Under the pieces are notes generated by a model that was not told the origin of the DNA, searched no databases, and worked only from the letters and a program-made list of their open reading frames with translations. Below are positions 36,520 through 44,977 of a DNA stretch of 64,000 nt, one piece after another (the stretch's first letter is position 1; each line of letters opens with the position of its first letter). The DNA is from an uncultured Oligoflexia bacterium (GTDB lineage: Bacteria; Bdellovibrionota; Bacteriovoracia; Bacteriovoracales; Bacteriovoracaceae), in assembly GCA_913058265.1 (NCBI GenBank), contig CAJXPQ010000009.1, positions 105,176 through 169,175 on the forward strand, in the 5' to 3' direction. Made by a program: the position numbers and the translations under genes.

Positions 36520-37479
36520 ATGTCAAAAATAATATCCATTAATCATAGTCAAAAATCTCACGAAAAATTCTTTATCATAAGCTGGAACCTAGGGAATATC
36601 TGCAACTATAAGTGCTCCTATTGTCCAGAATTACTACATGCCGGTGATGTAAGTTTTCCAAATAAAGTCCTTATTATTTCAACTTTAAAATACTTAAAAA
36701 ATCAAATTCCTAAAGATCGCAAGCTCTATGTTGAATTTACCGGTGGAGAAGTAACACTACACCCTGAGTTTAAAGCAGTTATATCAGCTCTAAACACGCT
36801 CGATATCAAAGTGGGAATTATTACCAACGGATCCAAACCAGAATCATTCTGGAAGGATATTGCACCAAAACTTAATCATGCTTGCATATCCTATCATCAT
36901 GAATTTGCCAGAGAAGCACATTTCTCTAAGGTCATTAATATATTAAGTGAGCATACAACGACTCATGTAAATATTATGGCACCAAAAGAAGGTGTAGAGG
37001 GGGCGATTAAATTTCTAACAAATCTAAGTCTTAACAATGAGAATATAACAATTGAGTTGCAACCGATTATCCTACATGAGATAGAAACATCTAGAGAGCT
37101 GGATACATACAAAGATGATGATCTCAGGCGACTAAGAGATTTTAAAACTCCTAAAATAAATAGTACTAAGGACCCTTTTACAACCAGAGGGGATATGCTT
37201 GTCACCCATGAAGATAAATCGACGAAGCAGTATTCTGCGGCTCAGATCATTACCAACAAACTAAATGTATTTAAAGGATTTAACTGTTTTATTGGGTTAG
37301 AAACATTAATTATTGATTATAGAGGCTATGTCTTTAGAGGTAAGTGCAATGTTGGTGGACCTTTGGGTCATATCACAAAAAGACCTCTTACAATTCCTAC
37401 GACACCAATCGTTTGTAATAGAAATCACTGCCACTGTAATTTTGATCTTACAGTTACCAAAGAAATGAGTGAAAATTGA
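36520..37479 (+). CDS. Radical-SAM enzyme with C-terminal Cys cluster
   Basis: 319 residues. CNYKCSYC (Cys28, 32, 35) is the CxxxCxxC site for the SAM-binding 4Fe-4S cluster, followed by VEFTGGEVTLHPEF with the GGE motif. The C-terminal 65 residues contain GFNCFIGLET, GYVFRGKCN and VCNRNHCHC, a set of six or so Cys that fits a Twitch/SPASM-like auxiliary cluster domain. Such enzymes modify peptides or carry out other radical chemistry. It lies 24 bases after the small peptide gene and overlaps the next radical-SAM gene by 4 bases, so the three form an operon. Confidence 0.85.
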   Translation: MSKIISINHSQKSHEKFFIISWNLGNICNYKCSYCPELLHAGDVSFPNKVLIISTLKYLKNQIPKDRKLYVEFTGGEVTLHPEFKAVISALNTLDIKVGIITNGSKPESFWKDIAPKLNHACISYHHEFAREAHFSKVINILSEHTTTHVNIMAPKEGVEGAIKFLTNLSLNNENITIELQPIILHEIETSRELDTYKDDDLRRLRDFKTPKINSTKDPFTTRGDMLVTHEDKSTKQYSAAQIITNKLNVFKGFNCFIGLETLIIDYRGYVFRGKCNVGGPLGHITKRPLTIPTTPIVCNRNHCHCNFDLTVTKEMSEN

Positions 37480-38609
37480 AGTCAGGACAAGTATTTAAAA
37501 GCTTTGATCGTTACTCTTTTCATATTGAATTAACGGAAAAATGTAATGCCGCCTGTCCAATGTGTGCTCGAAATGTATTTGGTGGCAAGCAACACAGTGG
37601 CATTTCGACGACAGAAATTACCTTAGAACAATTTAAATCTTTTTTTACACATGAAATGATTGCTACAAAAGTTACAGCTTTTTCATTTGGTGGTAACTAT
37701 GGAGATCCAACTCTAGCAACAGAGCTTATTCCTATTTTAAAATATATTATCGATTGCAGACCGGATATGCCTATTACGCTAGAAAGTAATGGCGGTACGA
37801 ATACACCACTCTTCTGGGAGCAGCTTGGTTCGATTCTACAAAATGAAAATCAATATTGCAGTTTCTCTATTGACGGGATTGAAGATACTAATCATCTCTA
37901 TCGCCAAAATGTATCTTGGCAAAAACTAATAAATAATATCAAAGCTTACATCACTAGTGGAGGATTTGCTCGCTGGAACTATATTATTTTTAAACACAAT
38001 GAGCACCAAATTAACAAGGCGAGAATCTTAGCGAACTCCCTAGGTTTCAAAGCTTTTCGCCTGAAGAAAAGTTCACGCTTTGACTCTTCAATGAGTTTTC
38101 CAGTCTATGATCGCAATGGGTTATTTACACATAAAATTGAAGTACCTGCTAAAGTCGAAAATACCAACGAGAAATATCATCCACAGCTGAAAGCAAGAAC
38201 AGAAGTAGAGTATCCAAAAAAGCTTGTTACTGATGGAGAGAGTCAGGACATTGACGAAGAGTTAGAAAAATATATAGATACCACCATCATAAGTTGCAAG
38301 TCTATCTCCGAAAAATCACTCTACCTTTCCGCTTCAGGAAACATATTTCCTTGCTGCTTTATTTCGTGGGCCTACAAGTCAGAAAAGCGATCAATTGAAT
38401 CACAACAGATCCACGCTGAATTATTTGACCGTTTTAGTTTAGAGGAATGCTCAATCCTACAATACTCACTTGAAGAGATCCTACAATCTAACTTTTTCAA
38501 TGAAATTTCTAAGTCATGGACTAAGGATTCTTTTAGCTGCGGTAAGCTTGCTATCTGTTCACTCATATGTGGCAAAGACTCTCAATCTTTTACGACTAAA
38601 ACTTTATAA
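37476..38609 (+). CDS. Radical-SAM/SPASM-type enzyme
   Basis: 377 residues starting with TTG that overlaps the previous stop (TTGA). The cluster motif CNAACPMC (Cys23, 27, 30) binds the SAM 4Fe-4S. AFSFGGNYGDPTLATE takes the place of the GGE segment. The C-terminal part carries YLSASGNIFPCCF, SFSCGKLAICSLICGKD and an upstream ISCKS, consistent with SPASM auxiliary Fe-S ligands. SPASM enzymes typically modify ribosomal peptides (crosslinks, epimerisation, decarboxylation). Placed second after the 49-residue peptide, it is likely a partner maturase; the chemistry is unknown. Confidence 0.85.
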   Translation: MKSGQVFKSFDRYSFHIELTEKCNAACPMCARNVFGGKQHSGISTTEITLEQFKSFFTHEMIATKVTAFSFGGNYGDPTLATELIPILKYIIDCRPDMPITLESNGGTNTPLFWEQLGSILQNENQYCSFSIDGIEDTNHLYRQNVSWQKLINNIKAYITSGGFARWNYIIFKHNEHQINKARILANSLGFKAFRLKKSSRFDSSMSFPVYDRNGLFTHKIEVPAKVENTNEKYHPQLKARTEVEYPKKLVTDGESQDIDEELEKYIDTTIISCKSISEKSLYLSASGNIFPCCFISWAYKSEKRSIESQQIHAELFDRFSLEECSILQYSLEEILQSNFFNEISKSWTKDSFSCGKLAICSLICGKDSQSFTTKTL

Positions 38610-38672
38610 TTCGTTGAAATACTTAATCCCCTTCTATACTATATTAGATATCAATAATTATTAGGAGTTGAA

Positions 38673-39881
38673 ATGAAGTTATTAGTCACATTAATGCTTA
38701 TAGGAACAAGTTTAAGTTCTTACGCAGAAACAAAAAATTTCATCAAAGAATTTTCAGGAAAGTTAAGATCACATCACAATTATAGACAATATGAAGTCTC
38801 AAATGCAATGCATGGAGAATTTGCATCAGCACTGATGGTAGGTGGTGAACTAAGTATTCTTACCAATACATACTATGGTCTTAGTGGTAAAGCGACACTA
38901 GCAAGCTCTGATTATGTTATCAATAATCCAAGGGACAAGGATGGCCTTTATCAATTTCTGTTTGGAGAAGAAAATATTGCAGTTCGATCGGAAAGCTACC
39001 TAACATATACTCGTAATAAACTTAAAATCGAATCTGGGAGAAAAAAAATTAATACTCCTTTCGCAAATGGCTCAGATGCTTTTATCATTCCTATAACTTA
39101 CGAAGGGCTCTTCTCACAATATAAAATGGAGCACTTGAATCTACAGCTTATGAGAATCAATAAAATAAAAGCAAGAAATACTTCTTCATTTACGAGTGTC
39201 GCTGACTATGCCTTAGCAAGATTAAACCAAACAACGACTGAAACAGACTATAATAATGAAACTACAATTATAGGTTTTAATTATAAAAATGCAGGATTAA
39301 AAACAAATATCTGGCATTATAACTATAGTGATTTATTTACAACAACATATTTAGATGCAGATTATTCTCACAATAAAGTGAACTATGCAGTTCAAATTGG
39401 CCAACAAAGTGATAACGGTGAGGCGCTAATTGGTGATATTGATTCAAAACTTGCGGGACTTAAACTAAGCTACAAAGCATCCAACAAGTTAAATATCTCG
39501 TTTGGACATAACAAAGTTGACGTCAATGAAGACAGTTTCAAAGGCGGTGCATGGATCACGCCATATACTATATTCACAGACACTATTTTCACAAATTCAA
39601 TGATCTCTGGAATGGGAAATGTGGCCCCAGGCTCAGCTTCAAAATTGATGTTACTTTATGGATTAACAGAGAAAACTGATATTCGTCTCTCTTACTCTCA
39701 ACTAGTTTTTACTGAATACAACAGTGTCGATGAAGTAACTCAAGACGAAGTAGATTTCTGGATTACATCACAGCTTCCAATGAATGGTCTTTCAGTAACA
39801 AACCGCTTTGCAAGATTAGATAGTACGAATGACGGGCAAAGTGTTTTTGCTTGGAGATCACAGTTACAATATGTGTTCTAA
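38673..39881 (+). CDS. Outer-membrane porin-like protein (OprD-like)
   Basis: 402 residues with a signal peptide (cleavage near SSYAETK, residue 20) and regularly alternating strands with Tyr/Asn at the girdles, ending in SQLQYVF with terminal Phe. KLRSHHNYRQYE just after the signal and ESYLTYTRNKLKIESGRKK are reminiscent of OprD-type substrate-specific porins. AGGAG precedes the ATG. It starts 63 bases after the second radical-SAM gene, possibly on its own promoter. A transport role for a small molecule or peptide is plausible but unproven. Confidence 0.6.
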   Translation: MKLLVTLMLIGTSLSSYAETKNFIKEFSGKLRSHHNYRQYEVSNAMHGEFASALMVGGELSILTNTYYGLSGKATLASSDYVINNPRDKDGLYQFLFGEENIAVRSESYLTYTRNKLKIESGRKKINTPFANGSDAFIIPITYEGLFSQYKMEHLNLQLMRINKIKARNTSSFTSVADYALARLNQTTTETDYNNETTIIGFNYKNAGLKTNIWHYNYSDLFTTTYLDADYSHNKVNYAVQIGQQSDNGEALIGDIDSKLAGLKLSYKASNKLNISFGHNKVDVNEDSFKGGAWITPYTIFTDTIFTNSMISGMGNVAPGSASKLMLLYGLTEKTDIRLSYSQLVFTEYNSVDEVTQDEVDFWITSQLPMNGLSVTNRFARLDSTNDGQSVFAWRSQLQYVF

Positions 39882-39884
39882 ATA

Positions 39885-40253
39885 TTGAGAGTTAAATACT
39901 CCCAATTAGATTTTATAAAAATCAAAAAATCTAAGGAAACACAACTTAAAATAACAATTAACTCAGGGTCAATGGAACCATGGATAGGAACCAATGAGGT
40001 CATCACAGTTGAAAAGGCTGAGCTGGCCGACCTTCAAAAATACGATCCTATTATATTTTGGAGTCCTGGGCTAGAGATTTGTATTTGTCATGTTTTCACT
40101 GAAGTTAGAGAGGGGCTTATTATTACAAAATCTCTTATCTCTAACCATGAAGACCCCCCAACAGATCCCAAATACTTACTTGGAAAAGTTATTGAACCTA
40201 AGTTTAAGTGGTATCATCGATTACTATTTAAATATATAAAGCATGATGATTAA
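39885..40253 (+). CDS. Small S26/S24-type peptidase without membrane anchor
   Basis: 122 residues. INSGSMEPWIGTNEVITVE holds the SGSMxP block of S26/S24 serine peptidases (Ser29), and CICHVFTEVREGLIITKSL has a His (69) where archaeal/eukaryotic Sec11-type enzymes carry the general base. DPKYLLGKVIE matches their last strand. No transmembrane anchor is seen at either end, unlike ordinary signal peptidases. The start is TTG at 39885 without a clear ribosome-binding site, 3 bases after the porin gene. It could cleave a leader peptide; similar soluble S24/S26 proteins are often seen next to PqqD-type genes (my recollection of such neighbourhoods). Confidence 0.65.
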   Translation: MRVKYSQLDFIKIKKSKETQLKITINSGSMEPWIGTNEVITVEKAELADLQKYDPIIFWSPGLEICICHVFTEVREGLIITKSLISNHEDPPTDPKYLLGKVIEPKFKWYHRLLFKYIKHDD

Positions 40254-41379
40254 GTCAAACCAAGATACGCTCATATTCATAGTACTAATGATGATTGCCT
40301 TTGTAATAAGGTTAATAACAATTGACTCCAACTGTTTTGCACACGATGAACTGGCCACAATGGAATATGCCAGGAGAGGTTACCTCAATTTATGGTCAGA
40401 GTTTCAGACTAATGATGAGCCCTTCACACCTTATTACTATATGTTTATAAAATTAATGACTGAAAGTTTTACAAACCCAAGGCTAGCAGCACGCTTACCT
40501 TCGTTAGTGGCAGGGATGATCTCGCTAGTCTACCTATTTAAATTATCAAGGGTTTGGCTCTCTCAGTGGCAGGCAAGTATTATTTTATTCCTTGCCGTGC
40601 TTTCTCCGACACATATATTTTATTCTCAAGAAGCAAGACCATACATATTTCTTTATTTATTTACCTTATTAGTTATGTATAAAACTCAAAGTATCAGTAA
40701 TGAAAAAAGCAAGCTGAGTATTACAAATACAACAAAACTAACTATCTTCTTGTTTTTACTAGTACACTCACATTATTTTGGGTTATTTTTCGCTCTATTC
40801 AACTTCATTTTAATCGTAATTTTCAACAAGTATCTAGTTAAAAGTTATATTATCGCGCTTACTATTACACTACTTAGCTATGCCCCATGGTTCACTAAAA
40901 CATTAGGACATTTCTTTTACTCACCGTTCAACACATGGCTTCCAAACATAGGAATCTTTGAAAGTATGAGTTCTATTTATGGATTTTATTTTTCCGGACG
41001 CTATCAATTTTTTCCGTCATTTTTAACGTTTCTTTTCTTAAGTCTATCACTAATTGCAATCATAAGGTATATCAGAAAAAAAGATAAAGTAGGTATGCTA
41101 CTTACTCTATGGCTCTATATTCCGACTCTGCTTTTACTTATTAAATCAGAAATAACACATCCAAGCTTTCACAAAAGATATTTAATTATATCAATGCCTG
41201 CAGCTCAAATAGCATTTATTCATTTTTTTAATACGTTTAAAATTAAAAGGCTTAAAGAATTTTCTATATTTATTTTTATTTTAATTACATTAATAACATC
41301 TTACTCATACCCAAATGCTATACTTGCTGAAAAAGACTGTAAGGCTCCACCAACAAACCCATCCCCTTCAGTTCTATAG
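40243..41379 (+). CDS. GT39-like membrane glycosyltransferase
   Basis: 378 residues with about nine transmembrane helices. The N-terminal pattern SNCFAHDELATMEYARRGY has the acidic pair after TM1 that is typical of GT-C glycosyltransferases (ArnT/PMT family), followed by PYYYMFIKLMT and RLPSLVAGM. These use polyprenyl-phosphate sugars on the periplasmic side. The ATG overlaps the preceding peptidase gene by 11 bases, so co-expression is likely. The stop overlaps the convergent SGNH gene by 6 bases. Donor and acceptor unknown. Confidence 0.82.
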   Translation: MMIKSNQDTLIFIVLMMIAFVIRLITIDSNCFAHDELATMEYARRGYLNLWSEFQTNDEPFTPYYYMFIKLMTESFTNPRLAARLPSLVAGMISLVYLFKLSRVWLSQWQASIILFLAVLSPTHIFYSQEARPYIFLYLFTLLVMYKTQSISNEKSKLSITNTTKLTIFLFLLVHSHYFGLFFALFNFILIVIFNKYLVKSYIIALTITLLSYAPWFTKTLGHFFYSPFNTWLPNIGIFESMSSIYGFYFSGRYQFFPSFLTFLFLSLSLIAIIRYIRKKDKVGMLLTLWLYIPTLLLLIKSEITHPSFHKRYLIISMPAAQIAFIHFFNTFKIKRLKEFSIFIFILITLITSYSYPNAILAEKDCKAPPTNPSPSVL

Positions 41380-42402
41380 ACATGGAATAAGACGATTCTT
41401 CTCAATATATATTCTTGAAATTTCTTTGGCAGCCAAGCTTGTACCTCTAATATTTGGATGCATACCATCACCGATTGTAAAAGTTTCCCTAGGGTTTTTT
41501 AGTATCTTAGCTCTAAGTTCCTGTTGAAATAATGAATGCAAACTCACAAAAGAAATATCAGCACTCTCCCTTAACTTGGCAAGTTTTGATTGTACATGTT
41601 TTTTACTAGAAAATTCAAATACCTTATCATCAGAGAATTCAGGCCATAAAAAAGCTAAATAAGTAAATCCCCAACGACTCTTCAAACGTCTATTTTCTTC
41701 AAATGCATGCTCTGGTTCATAATTTTCTATTTTAGAAATATGATTAATTGCTTGCTCATAATACGGAAAATATCTTTGTTGAAGAAATTTAATTGAGATC
41801 ATTATAATTCGAATAAGATGTGACTCAACAATCAATGTCCGAAAAAAATCGGATGATCCCTGAAATGATACGGTATGAATCATAGTATTATTATTTTTAA
41901 AATCGTTGTTTACAATAATTTGTATAACATCATCTGGTTTATATATTTCTGAATATATTTTTAATAGCTCTGACTCGCCTATAAAACTATACCCTCCAAC
42001 TCCGATACTTATAACCTCAACATCATTGCATTTAAGGTTTACTTCTAACTGTGGACCAATTAAGTTATCTATATTCTCTAGGCCATGACCTGCGACAATA
42101 GAATCTCCCAATAAGAGTATACGACGCTTAGCTGATTTTTCAATCTTGCGATTGTAATCACGAAATCCCTCTGTATTTGTGATGGGAAATGATTCATGCA
42201 GATTGAACTGTTGGTTCTTTTCATTCTTTTTCATTCGATACCCCAAAAGAGAATTTGGGTCTAATTCAAAACTCGAAGTATTAGATTTCGTATTAATCCA
42301 ATAAAGTTGTGGTGCCAGGTTCAAAAACCTGACACTAAACTCTAGAATCATACTGATTACTACAAATGAGAAAACTATAAATAGAGTCTTTTTAAATGCC
42401 AT
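41374..42402 (-). CDS. Membrane-anchored SGNH/GDSL-type hydrolase
   Basis: 342 residues from the ATG at 42402, one base after the stop of the upstream phosphodiesterase-like gene. An N-terminal membrane anchor (about residues 4-24) is followed by an SGNH fold: GDSIVAG (nucleophile Ser), GVGGYSF, IVNNDFKNN and GDGMHPNIRG with the catalytic Asp-x-x-His. Such proteins de-acylate or acylate surface glycans. Translational coupling with the neighbouring enzyme suggests a shared substrate. Confidence 0.82.
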   Translation of the reverse strand: MAFKKTLFIVFSFVVISMILEFSVRFLNLAPQLYWINTKSNTSSFELDPNSLLGYRMKKNEKNQQFNLHESFPITNTEGFRDYNRKIEKSAKRRILLLGDSIVAGHGLENIDNLIGPQLEVNLKCNDVEVISIGVGGYSFIGESELLKIYSEIYKPDDVIQIIVNNDFKNNNTMIHTVSFQGSSDFFRTLIVESHLIRIIMISIKFLQQRYFPYYEQAINHISKIENYEPEHAFEENRRLKSRWGFTYLAFLWPEFSDDKVFEFSSKKHVQSKLAKLRESADISFVSLHSLFQQELRAKILKNPRETFTIGDGMHPNIRGTSLAAKEISRIYIEKNRLIPCL

Positions 42403-42403
42403 A

Positions 42404-44365
42404 TTATTTGAAAACTTTAAGCTCTTTTCCATCGAAAGTAGAATCAATTTTAACGTCGATTGCCTTTAGAATTGTAGGCAACTGATCTACATGATTGATG
42501 ATATTTGGAAGTTTAAAATTCTTTTTAATATTTGGTCCATAAATTACAAATGGAGTTAACATACTCTTAGTAGAGTCAGCTAGAATTGCTTGTTTATACC
42601 CTGTCTTTAATGGATTAGAAAATATTTTCATATCATCTGACACAAGTTCATTCCACCCATAGCCTGCAATATTTGCAATGACTAAGTCCCCCACTCTATC
42701 CTGAGGAAGTTGAAAAATATTCGGCACATCTTCCCAGTTTACAACCTTGGTAACAGGCTTTACTCCATTATTATCTTTCAGATTTGTTAGAGTTTTTGCA
42801 ACCTCAGATCTCAGTGTTTCATAATCTTTACCAGAGGCTCTTTTCCAATCTCCGTCTAGTCCTTTCGGATTTATATATACACCAATCATCTTTAGGTAAA
42901 TAACCTTAGTATTCTTCCAATCAATTGTCGTCTTCTTAGTTACTTTGTCGGTGGTGTAACTTAACCAACCTTTTTTTGCAAAAATATTATTCAAATGTAC
43001 CCAGCGATCAAGAGTGTGCGCACCATGATCTGAACTTAATACGATATATGTATTCTCATCTTTATTCTCAAGAATTTTTCCTAAAATACGATCAAGTCTT
43101 TTATACATACCAAGTATATCTTCCCATTTTTTACTTTTTAACTCTTCAGAGTGATTTTCATAATGCTTACTTGTGGGATCTACATACTCTAACCACCACC
43201 GACTTGTGAGCATTTGATTAGGACTATAAATATTATGAATGACAACATCTGTTTTATGATTCTGAACTAACTCAGAAACAAGAGATTCATGCCAATCAAA
43301 AGATTGGTGTAATTCATTAAGAAATGTTGCCTCATCGTCTTTATGAAAAATCAATTGAGGTGGGAAATTATCTACAAAATCGACCATAGGCCCTAGCTTC
43401 TCGTTTAATTTCCTTGCCAATTCAGGAGGGTGCGATAAAGTTTCGTTTAAATTATCAAATAAGAATCTTAGTTTAAAGTGACCATTCTCCTGTAAAGAAA
43501 TCACATGGTATCTAACTGAAGATTCAATTTTGGTAGCGTTTTTACCTACTAGCGTCAGTGTGCTCCACTCACTCCAAGCCTGACTCTTTAACTTGTTACC
43601 TGCTATTATCACTTGATCATAGTTTCTACTTTTATCATTTGTACTATCAATGACCTTAATATCTAAATCATTTCCATAGATACTCACACGGGATGTTAAG
43701 ACAGGGGAGAAACTATTACTACTTACAGCTCCAGCCTTAAGTTCTATATTTCTCGTTAAATCCATTCCCATAAAAAATAATTGTCCCTTATTTCCAAGGC
43801 GTCCTTGATCAAACTTATTAGAGACATAATTGATTGCAGGAAAATCGATTCCCCAGCCACCCCAGCGACCTCTTAAAACATAGCCGAGGTCGATTTCAGG
43901 TGGTGTTGAACCTGGAGTTGAAACAATTGTTGTTGCTAAGCCCTGATCTTCAAAATGTTTCCAAACTGCTGGTATTTTTCTTGAAGTGGATCTAAAACCA
44001 CCTGCTGAAACTTTTTTAAGGGGGAAACCCTCAACGTGCATTGGCCCATCTGCAATTCCATGGGCAAGCGGTGTCTTCCCCGTAAGTAGAGTCGCAAAGT
44101 TTATAGGTGTATGAGTAGGAAAGAGGGGTCTTGAAAATCCATAAGCACCACCATCCATTAATTTTTTTAAGTTTGGTAAATCACCACGCTTGGCCCACTC
44201 ATAAATATCAAATGTTTCATCTTCTGCCCTCATACCGTCAGGTATAAACCAATAGAGCTTTAAGGCTTTATCGACCTTAGCGGCTCCAACCTCTTCATTT
44301 CCTTTCTTTCCAGAACATGAAACTGAAAGAAGTAATAACATAATAATTGATAAACTAATTTTCAT
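42404..44365 (-). CDS. Alkaline-phosphatase-superfamily lipoprotein (type I phosphodiesterase-like)
   Basis: 653 residues. A lipoprotein signal ends in LLSVSCSGK (Cys at about residue 17). The catalytic fold starts with WFIPDGMRAED (metal Asp) and the nucleophile segment PLFPTHTPINFATLLTG, with Thr in the position typical of nucleotide pyrophosphatase/phosphodiesterases, and LSSDHGAHTLDR supplies metal ligands. It is much longer than a minimal domain, with a large insert about residues 190-330. The family cleaves phosphodiesters or phosphoryl groups in the periplasm or at the surface. AGGAAGAG precedes the ATG. It is divergent from the next cluster. Confidence 0.85.
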   Translation of the reverse strand: MKISLSIIMLLLLSVSCSGKKGNEEVGAAKVDKALKLYWFIPDGMRAEDETFDIYEWAKRGDLPNLKKLMDGGAYGFSRPLFPTHTPINFATLLTGKTPLAHGIADGPMHVEGFPLKKVSAGGFRSTSRKIPAVWKHFEDQGLATTIVSTPGSTPPEIDLGYVLRGRWGGWGIDFPAINYVSNKFDQGRLGNKGQLFFMGMDLTRNIELKAGAVSSNSFSPVLTSRVSIYGNDLDIKVIDSTNDKSRNYDQVIIAGNKLKSQAWSEWSTLTLVGKNATKIESSVRYHVISLQENGHFKLRFLFDNLNETLSHPPELARKLNEKLGPMVDFVDNFPPQLIFHKDDEATFLNELHQSFDWHESLVSELVQNHKTDVVIHNIYSPNQMLTSRWWLEYVDPTSKHYENHSEELKSKKWEDILGMYKRLDRILGKILENKDENTYIVLSSDHGAHTLDRWVHLNNIFAKKGWLSYTTDKVTKKTTIDWKNTKVIYLKMIGVYINPKGLDGDWKRASGKDYETLRSEVAKTLTNLKDNNGVKPVTKVVNWEDVPNIFQLPQDRVGDLVIANIAGYGWNELVSDDMKIFSNPLKTGYKQAILADSTKSMLTPFVIYGPNIKKNFKLPNIINHVDQLPTILKAIDVKIDSTFDGKELKVFK

Positions 44366-44443
44366 AGATCTCTTCCTATTTAATATTTATATAATTACTA
44401 TATAATATAGCTAATATTGATTATTTATAAAGAAGAAACATAT

Positions 44444-44977
44444 ATGAAACTAATGCTTTTGATTTTTTTAATTTTACTGATTAACCTATCATGTGACTCA
44501 GTTAATTTTGAAGTACCAGAAGACTTAAAGCTAACCAAAGCTCATCAATTTGATAATGTTACCTATCGTTATTATGAGTCTACGCAGCATGAAGAAAAGC
44601 TGAAGCTAACTATTAAAAGTAACTTTACTCGAAAACAATTTAAATCATACAAGCACATAGAAACGTCAAGAATTGCTCAATTATATAATGATTCTCGTGT
44701 CCCTTACCTAGGTGCAATTACTAAAGAGATATCTACAGACTGTAAAGAAGAGGATCTACCTGAAGTATTCTTAAAAGAGACAGAGTTTACAGTGATATAC
44801 AAGGCCAACAACAAACTTCACTATGGTATCTGCCGAAAAGAACTCATCTCACACAAAGGTATACTAAAACTAAAGTATTGTCCCAATAGTGAAAGACTTT
44901 TTAAATTCGAATATAGCAGTGTTCTTGATAATTTTACCTTTAAAGAATTTATAAAAGGATTTAAATGCAAAGATTAA
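44444..44977 (+). CDS. Putative lipoprotein of unknown function
   Basis: 177 residues from the ATG at 44444. The signal is very hydrophobic (MLLIFLILLINLSCDS) with lipobox Cys at about residue 17. The mature domain has several Cys (STDCKEEDL, YGICRKEL, LKYCPNSERL, GFKCKD) and is otherwise charged. An earlier in-frame ATG at 44417 only adds a hydrophilic stub. The end overlaps the sulfatase-like gene by 13 bases, so it leads a four-gene operon. No family recognised. Confidence 0.68.
   Translation: MKLMLLIFLILLINLSCDSVNFEVPEDLKLTKAHQFDNVTYRYYESTQHEEKLKLTIKSNFTRKQFKSYKHIETSRIAQLYNDSRVPYLGAITKEISTDCKEEDLPEVFLKETEFTVIYKANNKLHYGICRKELISHKGILKLKYCPNSERLFKFEYSSVLDNFTFKEFIKGFKCKD

Noticed and set aside
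33517..38609. Lasso-peptide or sactipeptide cluster
   Set aside because: There is no asparagine-synthase-type cyclase or B2-type peptidase, and the small peptide lacks Cys.
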